Below are positions 26,255 to 34,705 of a DNA stretch of 64,000 nt, piece after piece; positions within the stretch are counted from its first letter, which is position 1; every line of letters starts with the position of its first letter. The stretch lies in assembly GCA_003023405.1 (NCBI GenBank), contig PXST01000002.1, forward strand, positions 12,108 through 76,107, read 5' to 3'. A program made the translations under genes and the position numbers. The stretch is from Halobacteriales archaeon SW_8_68_21 (GTDB taxonomy: Archaea; Halobacteriota; Halobacteria; Halobacteriales; Haloferacaceae). The notes beneath the pieces are model-generated. The model saw nothing but the letters and a program-made list of their open reading frames with translations. It made no database searches and was not told the DNA's origin.

Positions 26255-26727
26255 ACGCCGGATGTCAGCGCCACCCTATTAGTTATACATCATCATCTCG
26301 GATATGCCGAGATTACCTGGGGTCGGGCATCGGTGGAAGCGAAGAGCGGTCCGGTGACGGAGTGAGAGCCACTTCCCGTGCTGTTCCGACCCGAGTTCTC
26401 CACGGCCGCGGTCCGCCCGACCGGGTTCTCCCCGACCGCAATTCCCGCCGTTTCCGTCCGTTTCCCCGTCGATGCCCACGCACCCTCGACGGCGAGATCG
26501 CGGCGGAGCTGATGGACCGCGCCGACGGGCTGTTCGTGGAGGATCCCCAGATCGACGAGATCGAAGTCCTCGCGGCCAAACACTCCTGAACGCTCGACGC
26601 TTGCCGACCGGTCCCCGACCGTTGACGCCACGCGGTCCGGAATCGCGGCGGCACCGTCGGATCCGCGGGATCGACACCGGACACATCCGGTCGTAGCTTT
26701 ATTCTCCCGGCTGCCGGACGGTCGTGT
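26255..26727. other. Intergenic stretch with a coding-like C-terminal fragment
   Basis: Most of this 473-bp interval has no gene I can support. Bases 26479-26589 read in one frame as TLDGEIAAELMDRADGLFVE, then DPQIDEIEVLAAKHS and a TGA, with clear haloarchaeal codon bias; upstream the bias stops and no start exists. It looks like the last ~36 codons of a lost gene of unknown family. The right end carries the promoter of the gamma-glutamyltransferase gene. Confidence 0.45.
26697..26703 (+). promoter_or_regulatory. TATA-like box for ggt
   Basis: CTTTATT lies 25 nt before the ATG at 26728, consistent with a leaderless transcript. Confidence 0.5.
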
Positions 26728-28386
26728 ATGGAGCCAGACTTAGACCGATTCACGTCGCGTCGGTCGACAGTGTACGGTCAACGCGGCGTGGTGGCGACCA
26801 GTCAACCGCTCGCGAGCCAAGCGGGGATCGAAGTGCTACGCGAGGGCGGCAACGCGTTCGACGCCGCGGTCGCTACCGCGGCCGCGCTCAACGTCGTCGA
26901 GCCGACCTCGACCGGGCTCGGGGGCGACGTGTTCGCGCTGTACCGGACCGCGGACGGCGACGTCGGCGCGATGCGCTCTTGCGGCGGTGCGCCGGCCGAC
27001 GCGACGATAGAGAACGTACAGGACGCGCTGGCCGCAGACGACGACGCGGACTCCTACTACCCCGACGACGGCGGCTATGCGGTCGACGACGCCGGCGAGG
27101 CCGGGATGCCCTTCTACGGCCCGCACGCGGTCACGGTCCCCGGGACGGCGCGCGGCTGGGAGGCGACCGTCGAGGAACTGGGCCGGCTGAGCCTCGCGGA
27201 CGCCCTCTCGCCCGCCATCCGCTACGCGACCGAGGGCTACCCGGTGTCGGAGGTCATCGCCTCCCACTGGGCGAGCGCCGATGCGCTGTTCACCGACGAC
27301 CACGCCCGCGAGGCGTTTCTGTTCGACGACGAGCCGCCGGAGGTCGGCCAGACGGTGACGCTCCCCCGGCTCGGCGAGTCGATGCGGAAGATCGCCGAGG
27401 CGGGGGCCGACGTGGTCTACGAGGGCGAGATCGCCGAGGCGATCGCCGACGAGGTCCAGTCGCAGGGCGGGTTCATGACCGTCGACGACCTCGCGGACTT
27501 CGAGGTCGAGTGGCCCGAGCCGGTCTCGACCACCTACAACGGGGCCGAGGTGTACGAGCTGCCGCCGAACAACCAGGGACTGATCGCCTTGGAGGCGCTC
27601 AACGTCGCGTCCGAGCTCGGCGCGGGCGAGTACGACTACGACTCGCCGGAGCGGGTCCACTACTTCGCCGAGGCATTGAAAAGAGCCTTCCACGACGGCC
27701 ACCGCTACGTCACCGACCCCGACTACGAGGCGATCCCGCCGCTCGCGTCCGAGGAGTGGGCGGCCGAGCGTGCCGCTGGCGTGGGCGAGACGGCCTCGCA
27801 CGACGTCTCCTTCGGCGTGCCGAACGCGAACGCCGAGGACGCGGACACCGTCCTCCTCACCGTCGCCGACGACGCGGGCAACGTCGTCTCGTACATCAAC
27901 TCGCGGTTCGCCGGATTCGGCTCCGGTCTCGTCGCGGGCGACACGGGGATCGCTCTCCAGAACCGCGGGGCGTCGTTCTCGCTCGATCCGGACCACCCGA
28001 ACGCGCTCGAACCCGGCAAGCGGCCCTTCCACACGCTCATCCCGGGCGTCGTGAAGTTCGACGAGGACGACTGGGCGGCGTTCGGCGTGATGGGCGGCTA
28101 CATGCAGCCCCAGGGCCACCTTCAGGTGATCTCGAACCTCGTCGACTACGGGATGCCCCTCCAGCGCGCGCTTGACGAGCCGCGGTGGCGGTACCGCGAG
28201 AGCGGCGAGCTGGCGCTCGAACCCCACTTCGACGACGACGCCGCGGCCGAGCTGGTCCGGAAGGACCACGACGTGCGGACGCTCTCGCCGGTCATGTTCG
28301 GCGGCGCGCAGATCACCCGGAACCGGAAGGGAGTCCTCTCGGCCGCCACCGAGCCCCGGAAGGACGGGAACGCGCAGGGGTACTGA
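26728..28386 (+). CDS. ggt: Gamma-glutamyltransferase family protein
   Basis: This 552-aa N-terminal-nucleophile hydrolase cleaves gamma-glutamyl bonds or transfers the group. The large-subunit signature REGGNAFDAAVATAAALNVVEP and STGLGGDVFALYR is complete. The proteolytic start of the small subunit should be the Thr at ~374 in DADTVLLTVADDAGN. The donor-site motifs NSRFAGFGSG, NRGASFSLDP and GKRPFHTLIP follow. No signal peptide is visible, so it appears cytoplasmic, unlike bacterial GGT. Haloarchaea that make gamma-glutamylcysteine would provide a substrate; that link is inference. Confidence 0.88.
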   Translation: MEPDLDRFTSRRSTVYGQRGVVATSQPLASQAGIEVLREGGNAFDAAVATAAALNVVEPTSTGLGGDVFALYRTADGDVGAMRSCGGAPADATIENVQDALAADDDADSYYPDDGGYAVDDAGEAGMPFYGPHAVTVPGTARGWEATVEELGRLSLADALSPAIRYATEGYPVSEVIASHWASADALFTDDHAREAFLFDDEPPEVGQTVTLPRLGESMRKIAEAGADVVYEGEIAEAIADEVQSQGGFMTVDDLADFEVEWPEPVSTTYNGAEVYELPPNNQGLIALEALNVASELGAGEYDYDSPERVHYFAEALKRAFHDGHRYVTDPDYEAIPPLASEEWAAERAAGVGETASHDVSFGVPNANAEDADTVLLTVADDAGNVVSYINSRFAGFGSGLVAGDTGIALQNRGASFSLDPDHPNALEPGKRPFHTLIPGVVKFDEDDWAAFGVMGGYMQPQGHLQVISNLVDYGMPLQRALDEPRWRYRESGELALEPHFDDDAAAELVRKDHDVRTLSPVMFGGAQITRNRKGVLSAATEPRKDGNAQGY

Positions 28387-28614
28387 GACGCGGGAGCCGC
28401 GTCGGCGGGAGCAACGGCGGAGCGCCTGTCACGTACGTTCTCTTATCACTCCCGTGGAAGGATATCCGTTTCGCGCTCGATCGCCGTTGAGGGAACCGGC
28501 TGTAGAAGGGTGAGAAACCGGATCGAACCCGGTCTGGAGCGTTCGGACGCCCGCGGTGTCGTATTTGTGTTCGTGGATACACTTATAATGACTCGTATGG
28601 TATGAGCTTACAGG

Positions 28615-30006
28615 ATGACGCGAAGAATCCAGCGACGCGACGTGCTCAGAGGTGCCGGTGCGGTCGGTATCGCGGGGATCGCCGGCTGCTCGACCGAGAG
28701 CGGCGACGGCGGAGACGGTTCCGACGGTGGAGACGGCTCCGACGGCGGGGACGGCTCCGACGGTGGCGACGGCGGGGACGGCTCCGACGGTGGCGACGCC
28801 GGGTCCGTTCCCGACGCCGTGATGGTCGTCGGGTTCCCGCAGTCGGGCATCCAGCTGTTCCGCGACTTCTACTCGGAGTTCGCCGACAGCGCGCCGGATC
28901 TCGACATCATCGTCCCCGACGGACTGATCGACAGCGACCTCCCGGGCGAGGTCGACAACGACATGAACAACGTCATTGGTACGGCACCGTCGGCCGGCGG
29001 TCCCGGGGCCGACTTCTTCGCCGAGTCGTATCAGGAGGAGTACGACGAGGAGCCGGGCGTGTTCACTTCGCAGGCGTACGACGCCATGGCGGTCGAGATC
29101 CTCGCGGCCACCGCCGCGGGCGAGAACAACGGCGAGGCGATCCGCGACCGCGTCCGCACGGTCGCCAACCCCGGCGGCGAGGAGTTCGGTCCCTCGAACC
29201 TCCCCGAGGCGATCGAGACGGTCGCCGCCGGCGACCCGGTCCACTACGTGGGCGCGTCCTCGAGCGTCAACTTCGACATCAACGGGGACATGGCCACCGC
29301 CGCATACGACATCACCGACTTCCAGGACGGCGAACTCGTCGGACTCGACACGGTGGAGTTCGGCAACGAACTCTCCGACGAGGATCGGAACGCGACGGCC
29401 GAAGACCCCGTCGGCGTCGACTCGTTCACGGCGCGTGTCGGCGTGTTGATGCCAGAGACCGGAGACCTCGGGCCGCTCGGTGTACCGATCCGCGACGGCG
29501 CGCTGCTGGCCGCCACACAGGTCAACGACGCCGGCATCGGCGTCGATGTCGAGACCCGCGTCGAGGACACGCAGACGGACCCACAGGCTGGCATCTCTGG
29601 GGCGAACGCCCTCGTGAACGCGGGCTTCGGTGCGGTCGTCGGGCCCGCCTCCTCGAACGTCAATCTTCAGGTGTCAGACCAGGTGTTCATCCCGAACGGC
29701 GTCGTGGGCATCTCGCCGTCCTCGACGGACCCGAACGTCACGGATTTAGAGGACAATGGGTACGTTTTCCGGACCGCCCCGTCCGACCTGCTTCAGGGGC
29801 CGGCGATGGCCGACCTCGCCGTCAGCGACACCGTCGGCGCGGAGACCTCCAGCACGTTGTACCTCAACGACGCGTACGGCCAGTCGCTCGAAGAGTCGTA
29901 CGTGAACGCCTTCGAGGAGCGCGACGGCACCATCGATCAGCGCGTCTCCTTCGAGCCGAATCAGGCGACGTACACGAGTCAGTGGTCGAGCGTGCTGAAC
30001 CAGTAG
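28615..30006 (+). CDS. Branched-chain-type ABC substrate-binding lipoprotein with permuted lobes
   Basis: Residues 1-25 are a Tat lipoprotein signal (RRIQRRDVLRGAG...GIAGC), and 26-65 a Ser-Asp-Gly repeat linker. The mature protein is a LivJ-type (type I) binding protein, but in swapped order. Residues ~66-262 (PDAVMVVGFPQSGIQLFRDF ... GPGADFFAESYQ, VFTSQAYDAMAVEI, GELVGLDT) are the half that normally comes second. Residues 273-463 (ARVGVLMPETGDLGPLGVPI, RDGALLA...TDPQAG, VVGPASSN, LYLNDAYGQSLEESY, YTSQWSSVLN) are the half that normally comes first. The usual junction WSSVLN/PDAVMVVG now forms the two ends. The frame is uninterrupted for 463 residues. It may be a natural circular permutant, a recombination product or an assembly artefact. 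The LivFGMH genes lie next to it, convergent. Confidence 0.8.
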   Translation: MTRRIQRRDVLRGAGAVGIAGIAGCSTESGDGGDGSDGGDGSDGGDGSDGGDGGDGSDGGDAGSVPDAVMVVGFPQSGIQLFRDFYSEFADSAPDLDIIVPDGLIDSDLPGEVDNDMNNVIGTAPSAGGPGADFFAESYQEEYDEEPGVFTSQAYDAMAVEILAATAAGENNGEAIRDRVRTVANPGGEEFGPSNLPEAIETVAAGDPVHYVGASSSVNFDINGDMATAAYDITDFQDGELVGLDTVEFGNELSDEDRNATAEDPVGVDSFTARVGVLMPETGDLGPLGVPIRDGALLAATQVNDAGIGVDVETRVEDTQTDPQAGISGANALVNAGFGAVVGPASSNVNLQVSDQVFIPNGVVGISPSSTDPNVTDLEDNGYVFRTAPSDLLQGPAMADLAVSDTVGAETSSTLYLNDAYGQSLEESYVNAFEERDGTIDQRVSFEPNQATYTSQWSSVLNQ

Positions 30007-30063
30007 GCATCCGAACCGAGCTTTTCTCCGAGTTTTTCACCCGGTAGGCGGTGCGGTGGCGTC

Positions 30064-30258
30064 GCCGGCGGCGGAGCCGCCGGCTGCCAGAGGCGCGTAG
30101 CGCCTCCCCGCATGCCCGCGAGCGGTCGCCAACGGCGATCGCGAAGAGCGCCGCGCGGGGTCGTCGGGCTTCGCCCGACTGCCCGAGGGACCGTGTCCCT
30201 CGCTGCCGGAGAATCTCCGATTCTCGCTGGAGTCAGTCGCGGTCGCGATGCGACTGAC
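30064..30258. repeat. Array of seven consecutive hairpins (contains copy 2 of the dispersed element)
   Basis: Between the convergent binding-protein and livF genes, seven inverted repeats follow each other: 30064-30084 (9-bp stem, loop GGA), 30090-30106 (7 bp, GTA), 30122-30142 (9 bp with one G-T, AAC), 30163-30179 (7 bp, TTC), 30184-30202 (8 bp, CGT), 30209-30225 (7 bp, TCC) and 30232-30258 (9 bp, 9-nt loop). Six have three-base loops. The third and its flank (GAGCGCCGCGCG) match the element at 61877. The last ~75 bp before livF's stop hold nothing else I recognise. Confidence 0.75.
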
Positions 30259-30333
30259 ACCGAATCGCCGAGCAGTCGGAAACGCGACGTCGGCGTCCGC
30301 CGATTGGCGATGACCGACTCGGTAGCAGTTCGC

Positions 30334-31164
30334 CTACCCGCCGAGGAAGTCGCGCCGAACGTCCTCGTCGGCGAGCAGCACGTCTCCCCGGTCCGTGTAC
30401 CGGTTCCCCCCGTTCACCAGCACGTACCCGCGGTCGCAGCGGCGGAGCGCCTCCGTCGCGTTCTGCTCGACCATCAGCACCGCCGTCCCCGAGTCGTTGA
30501 TCCGGTCGATCCGGTCGAACATGTCGGAGACGAGGTCGGGAGCGAGACCGGCCGAGGGCTCATCGAGCAACAGGAGGTCGGGGTCGAGCATGAGCGCCCG
30601 CCCCATCGCCACCATCTGCCGCTGGCCGCCGGAGAGCGTCCCCGCCTTCTGGTCGCTGCGCTCGCGGAGGATCGGGAACCGGTCGTAGATCGTCTCGATC
30701 TGGTCTTCGGGTACCTCGTCGAGGATGTACGCGCCCATTTCGAGGTTCTCGCGGACGCTGAGTCCGGGGAAGACGTTGTCGTTCTGCGGGACGAACCCGA
30801 TCCCCTCGCGGATGATCCGCTCGGGCGCGAGCCCGTGGATCGGCTCGCCGTTGAACTCGACGGTGCCGCCCATGTGGGTCGTGAGTCCGAACACCGTCTT
30901 CATCACCGTCGACTTGCCGGCCCCGTTCGGGCCGACGATGGTCACGTACTCCTCGCCGGCGACGTCGAGGACAATGTCCGAGAGGATCTGGAGGTCGCCG
31001 TAGCCGGCGTCCAGATCGCGGAGCCGCAAGATCACATCGCCGTCGAGCGCGTGGGTCGTCCCGGCGGTCACGTCGGCGTCCGGGTTGCCCCCGGCGTCCG
31101 GGTCGGACTCCGTGGCCGGTTCGGTGCTCGTCGCACCGTCGGCGTCCGCGGCGTCGGCGGTCAT
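30334..31164 (-). CDS. livF: ABC transporter ATP-binding protein, LivF type
   Basis: This 276-aa ATPase powers branched-chain amino acid or amide-type uptake. An acidic Asp-Ala-rich N-terminus (~45 residues) precedes the ABC core: Walker A GPNGAGKST, Q-loop GFVPQNDNVFPGLSV, signature LSGGQRQMVAMGRAL, Walker B LLLLDEPSAGL and H-loop region VLMVEQNA. FDRIDRINDSGTAVLMVEQN is typical of LivF. Its ATG overlaps the LivG stop (ATGA), giving the operon order livH-livM-livG-livF. Confidence 0.88.
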   Translation of the reverse strand: MTADAADADGATSTEPATESDPDAGGNPDADVTAGTTHALDGDVILRLRDLDAGYGDLQILSDIVLDVAGEEYVTIVGPNGAGKSTVMKTVFGLTTHMGGTVEFNGEPIHGLAPERIIREGIGFVPQNDNVFPGLSVRENLEMGAYILDEVPEDQIETIYDRFPILRERSDQKAGTLSGGQRQMVAMGRALMLDPDLLLLDEPSAGLAPDLVSDMFDRIDRINDSGTAVLMVEQNATEALRRCDRGYVLVNGGNRYTDRGDVLLADEDVRRDFLGG

Positions 31165-32108
31165 AGGTCCTCCCCCAGGTACGCCTCGATGACCCGCTCG
31201 TCGTTCCGTATCTCGTCGCCGGTCCCCTCGGCAAGCACGCTGCCCTGATGCATGACGATGACGCGTTCGCAGTTGTCCATGATAACGTCCATGTCGTGTT
31301 CGACGAGCAGGAAGGTGTAGCCGTCCGCGCGCAGGTCGTGGATCCGGTCTAAGAGCTTCTCCTCTAAGGTCGGGTTGACCCCGGCGAGCGGCTCGTCGAG
31401 CAGCACCATCTCGGGATCGGTCATCAGCACGCGGGCCATCTCCAGCAGCTTCCGCTGCCCGCCGGAGAGGTTCCCCGCGTGCTCGTGTGCGAGGTGGTCG
31501 ATCTCGAAGAACGCCAGCGTCTCCCAGGCGCGCTCGCGCAGCGCGGTCTCCTCTTCGACCACCGCGCCGCGGAACCCGGGCGTCACCGCGCGGATCGCGG
31601 ACTCGCCGAGCTGTCCCTGCGGCGCGAGCATCAGGTTCTCTAAGACTGTCATCTCGGAGAGCTCCCGGGCGATCTGGAACGTCCGAACCAGTCCCTTCCG
31701 CGCGATCTGGTTCGGTCTGAGCCCCGTGATGTCCTTGCCCTCGAAGTACACCGTCCCAGCTGTCGGCTCGTGGACGCCGGTGATACAGTTGAACGTGGTC
31801 GATTTCCCCGCGCCGTTCGGGCCGATGAGTCCGGTGAGGGATCCGGACTCGACCTCGAAGGAGGTTCCGTCGACGGCCGCGACGCCGCCGAACCGCTTCA
31901 CCAACCCCTCGACGCGAAGCGGCGGCGTCCCGGACGGCACGTGTTTCGCCGCCTCCTCGACCTCGCTGTCGTTCGCCTCCGGTTCGTCGACGGCCGGAGC
32001 CGAGGCGTCGACCGCGTCGGCGACGGCGTCCGTGTTCGCCGCGTCGCTTGCGTCTGCCGCGTCCCTCACGTCCGCCGTCTCGTCCGGACCGGGGGCGTCG
32101 CTACTCAT
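31161..32108 (-). CDS. livG: ABC transporter ATP-binding protein, LivG type
   Basis: This is the second ATPase of the Liv system, 315 aa from ATG 32108. A ~65-residue acidic, low-complexity N-terminus precedes the domain. Walker A is GPNGAGKSTTFNCITGVHEP, and ITGLRPNQIARKGLVRTFQ marks LivG; the signature is LSGGQRKLLEMARVL and Walker B VLLDEPLAGVNP. VEHDMDVIMDNCERVIVMHQ is the LivG-type C-terminus. A GTG at 32117 is an alternative start. The gene overlaps livM by a few bases and livF by 4, so the operon is tightly coupled. Confidence 0.88.
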   Translation of the reverse strand: MSSDAPGPDETADVRDAADASDAANTDAVADAVDASAPAVDEPEANDSEVEEAAKHVPSGTPPLRVEGLVKRFGGVAAVDGTSFEVESGSLTGLIGPNGAGKSTTFNCITGVHEPTAGTVYFEGKDITGLRPNQIARKGLVRTFQIARELSEMTVLENLMLAPQGQLGESAIRAVTPGFRGAVVEEETALRERAWETLAFFEIDHLAHEHAGNLSGGQRKLLEMARVLMTDPEMVLLDEPLAGVNPTLEEKLLDRIHDLRADGYTFLLVEHDMDVIMDNCERVIVMHQGSVLAEGTGDEIRNDERVIEAYLGEDL

Positions 32109-33426
32109 CGGACTCACCTCCGGCAGGCCGCTCGGAGAGGTCGACGGCCGCGGCCGTCTCGATCCGATCGCCGAGGATCCCCTCCGGCCGCCGGTGGATG
32201 ATGAACACTAAGACGAGACCGAGGAAGACGAACTGGAGCGGCGCGACGTTGTCGGTCGCGTACGCGAGGAACGTCACCGGGTCCAGCGAGACGAGCGCGT
32301 CCGCGAAGGAGCCGGGCGTCTCCGCGTCGATGAGGCCGCGGACGGCCCCGCCGACGCGCCGCGGCCCCTCGAACAGCACCGCGGCGAAGATGATGCCGCC
32401 GAGGACGGAGCCGGTGTTCGAGCCGGAGCCGCCGATGATCACCGCGATGAAGACGTAGAAGGTGAGAAGCGGCCGGAACTGCGGCGTGGGCGAGACGTTG
32501 CCCTGACTGCCGAACCAGAGGATGCCGGCGAGTCCCATCAGCGCGCAGCCGATGACGAACACCTTGATCTTCACGAGGTTCACGTCCTTGCCGAGCGAGT
32601 TGGCGACGAGTGCGTCCTCGCGGAGCGCCTTCGTCGTCCGCCCGAACGGCGAGCTGCCGAGGCGTTCGAGCAGGAGGTAGAAGCCGACGAGGAAGACGCC
32701 GAGGACGGCGATGTACCCCCAGCCGATGAGGATCGGGTGAGAGATGCCGAGGCCGTCGGTCCCGAAGACGCCGAAGACGAGATCGCCGAGCGCGGTCGGG
32801 GTCCCCGCCTGCCCGTCGACAAGGAACAGGCCGCGGACGGGGTTGTCCGGCATCCCCATCCCGCGGCCGCCGCCTGTCCCGGCACCGATCGTGTCGCGCA
32901 GGAAGCTGTCGAAGGCGCTTGACTGGAGCGAAAGCCGGATGATCTCGGAGAGACCAAGCGTCACGATCGCGAGGTAGTCGGCCTTGAGCCGGAGTGCCGG
33001 CAGCGCGGCGACGCCCCCGAGCAACGCTGCCACCGCCATCCCGGCGAGGATACCCACCGGGAGCGGCAGCCCCAGTCCGGGGGGTCCGAAGGCCGGGTCC
33101 GGCGACCGGACGACCATCCCCATCGTGTACACGCCGACGGCCATGAAGCCGGCGACGCCGATGTTGAACAGTCCGGTGTACCCCCACTGGAGGTTCAGCG
33201 CGAGCGCGGTGAGCGCGTAGACGAGGCCGAGGAACGTAAGCGTCTCCATGAGTCCGACGACGCCGTTGAGACCGTCGCTGAAAGAGAGGAGCGCCGCGGC
33301 CGCGTAGACGACGAGCAGCGTCCCGACCACGAGTCCAAGATCGCTCTCCTCGGCGGCCGCAATCACCGCCGCCGTGGCGCTCTCGGGCGCGTCGGCTTCG
33401 GGAGCGGCCGAATCTACGCCGCTCAT
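32101..33426 (-). CDS. livM: Branched-chain-type ABC permease, LivM type
   Basis: This inner-membrane permease of 441 aa has about ten hydrophobic segments. LQWGYTGLFNIGVAGFMAVG and the cytoplasmic EAA-like loop LREDALVANSLGKDVNLVKI are typical of LivM, as is GGSGSNTGSVLGGIIFA. A ~20-residue Ala/Glu-rich N-terminus precedes the first span. The ATG at 33426-33424 overlaps the livH stop (ATGA). The loop between spans near residue ~205 carries a Gly-rich insert (GAGTGGGRGMGMPDNPVRG). Confidence 0.87.
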   Translation of the reverse strand: MSGVDSAAPEADAPESATAAVIAAAEESDLGLVVGTLLVVYAAAALLSFSDGLNGVVGLMETLTFLGLVYALTALALNLQWGYTGLFNIGVAGFMAVGVYTMGMVVRSPDPAFGPPGLGLPLPVGILAGMAVAALLGGVAALPALRLKADYLAIVTLGLSEIIRLSLQSSAFDSFLRDTIGAGTGGGRGMGMPDNPVRGLFLVDGQAGTPTALGDLVFGVFGTDGLGISHPILIGWGYIAVLGVFLVGFYLLLERLGSSPFGRTTKALREDALVANSLGKDVNLVKIKVFVIGCALMGLAGILWFGSQGNVSPTPQFRPLLTFYVFIAVIIGGSGSNTGSVLGGIIFAAVLFEGPRRVGGAVRGLIDAETPGSFADALVSLDPVTFLAYATDNVAPLQFVFLGLVLVFIIHRRPEGILGDRIETAAAVDLSERPAGGESDE

Positions 33427-34544
33427 GCGGTCGAAACACCTCCGAACAGCCCCTCGGGGCGAAGGAGAAGCATCAGGATCATCACGGCGAACGCCGCGGC
33501 CTGGTTGAAGTCGGACGGGATCCAGATCGTCGAGGTGGTGAACACGACCCCGATGACGAGTCCGCCAACGATGGCACCGTAGACGGAGCCGATCCCGCCC
33601 AGGATTACGGCCGCGAAGATGAGCAGGAGGAGGAGCCAGCCGAAGTCGAACTGGATCGTACCGCGGAGCAGGACGTAGAGGTAGCCGGACGCGCCCGCGA
33701 GCCCGCCGCCGATGATCCACGTGGCGGTGACGACGCGCTCGGCCGGGATCCCGGTGATGAGCGCGAGGTCCTTGTTGTCGGCCATCGCGCGCATCGCCGT
33801 GCCGAGCTTCGTGTGCTGGAGCATGGCGTGCATCGCGAGCATCAGTCCGACCGCGGCCACGAGGATGGTGAGTTCGTGCGCGTTCACCGAGACTCCGAGG
33901 GGACCGAACGCGAGGTTCGACTGCTCGACGCTCGCGGTCACGCCCCGGCGGTCGGAGCCGTAGCCGAACTGGAGCAGATAGCGGACAATGAGCGCCGCGC
34001 CGATGGAGGCGATGAGTAGCGCGATGCCGTCACGGTCTCGCATCGGCTTGTAGAACGCCCGGTCGAGCGCCACCGCGAGCAGCGCGGTGACGACGAACGC
34101 CGCGATCAGCCCGAGGAGGATCGCGCCGGGCGTCGAGAGGATGTGCGCCCCGATGTCGCCCGGGGAGGCGTTCCCCGCGTCGCGGACGGTCAGGAGCGCT
34201 CGGACCGGCACGTCGCCGAACCCGGCGATCAGGAACGCGACCCCCCACCCGGTGAATGCGCCCGCGCTGACGAGGTCGCCGTGCGAGAAGTTCGCGAACG
34301 AGAGGATGCTGTACGTCATCGAGAGCCCGATACCGGCCAGCCCGATCACGAGGCCGATGACGACGCCGTTCCAGAGGTTCGATCCGAGCCGGTCGACCGA
34401 GACCGCCCCCCCGATCGGGCCGAGACCGACCCCCGCGAGCTTCGCCGCGAGGTCGGCGAGGAGTAGGCCGCCGAGGAGAGCGACGAAGAGGAGCCCCGGT
34501 CGACCCCGTGCGACGTCGACGATCGACGAGTCAGTTGTTCCCAT
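33423..34544 (-). CDS. livH: Branched-chain-type ABC permease, LivH type
   Basis: This first gene of the Liv operon encodes a 373-aa polytopic membrane protein. LSMTYSILSFANFSHGDLVS and the EAA-type loop MRAMADNKDLALITGIPAERV are clear LivH markers, followed by GGIGSVYGAIVGGLVIG. A hydrophilic loop of ~25 residues (VPVRALLTVRDAGNASPGDI) is inserted after the third span. The start follows TTCCCATGTG; the 160 bp upstream to lipA contain AT-rich DNA (GGTAAATAACTC) that can hold the operon promoter. The binding protein is not in this operon but convergent at the other end. Confidence 0.87.
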   Translation of the reverse strand: MGTTDSSIVDVARGRPGLLFVALLGGLLLADLAAKLAGVGLGPIGGAVSVDRLGSNLWNGVVIGLVIGLAGIGLSMTYSILSFANFSHGDLVSAGAFTGWGVAFLIAGFGDVPVRALLTVRDAGNASPGDIGAHILSTPGAILLGLIAAFVVTALLAVALDRAFYKPMRDRDGIALLIASIGAALIVRYLLQFGYGSDRRGVTASVEQSNLAFGPLGVSVNAHELTILVAAVGLMLAMHAMLQHTKLGTAMRAMADNKDLALITGIPAERVVTATWIIGGGLAGASGYLYVLLRGTIQFDFGWLLLLLIFAAVILGGIGSVYGAIVGGLVIGVVFTTSTIWIPSDFNQAAAFAVMILMLLLRPEGLFGGVSTA

Positions 34545-34705
34545 GTGTACGTCTCACTGACGCAGGGTGAGTCACCGAGAGGTAAATAACTCGCTGATCG
34601 AACAAGCGTCGGGACCTCGAACGCGCCTGACAGCCGCCGGCGGACCGGCTCCGGTCAGCCGTACGAACGTCGCCGGGGGCGCGGCTCGCTCGTCCGATCC
34701 GCGGC

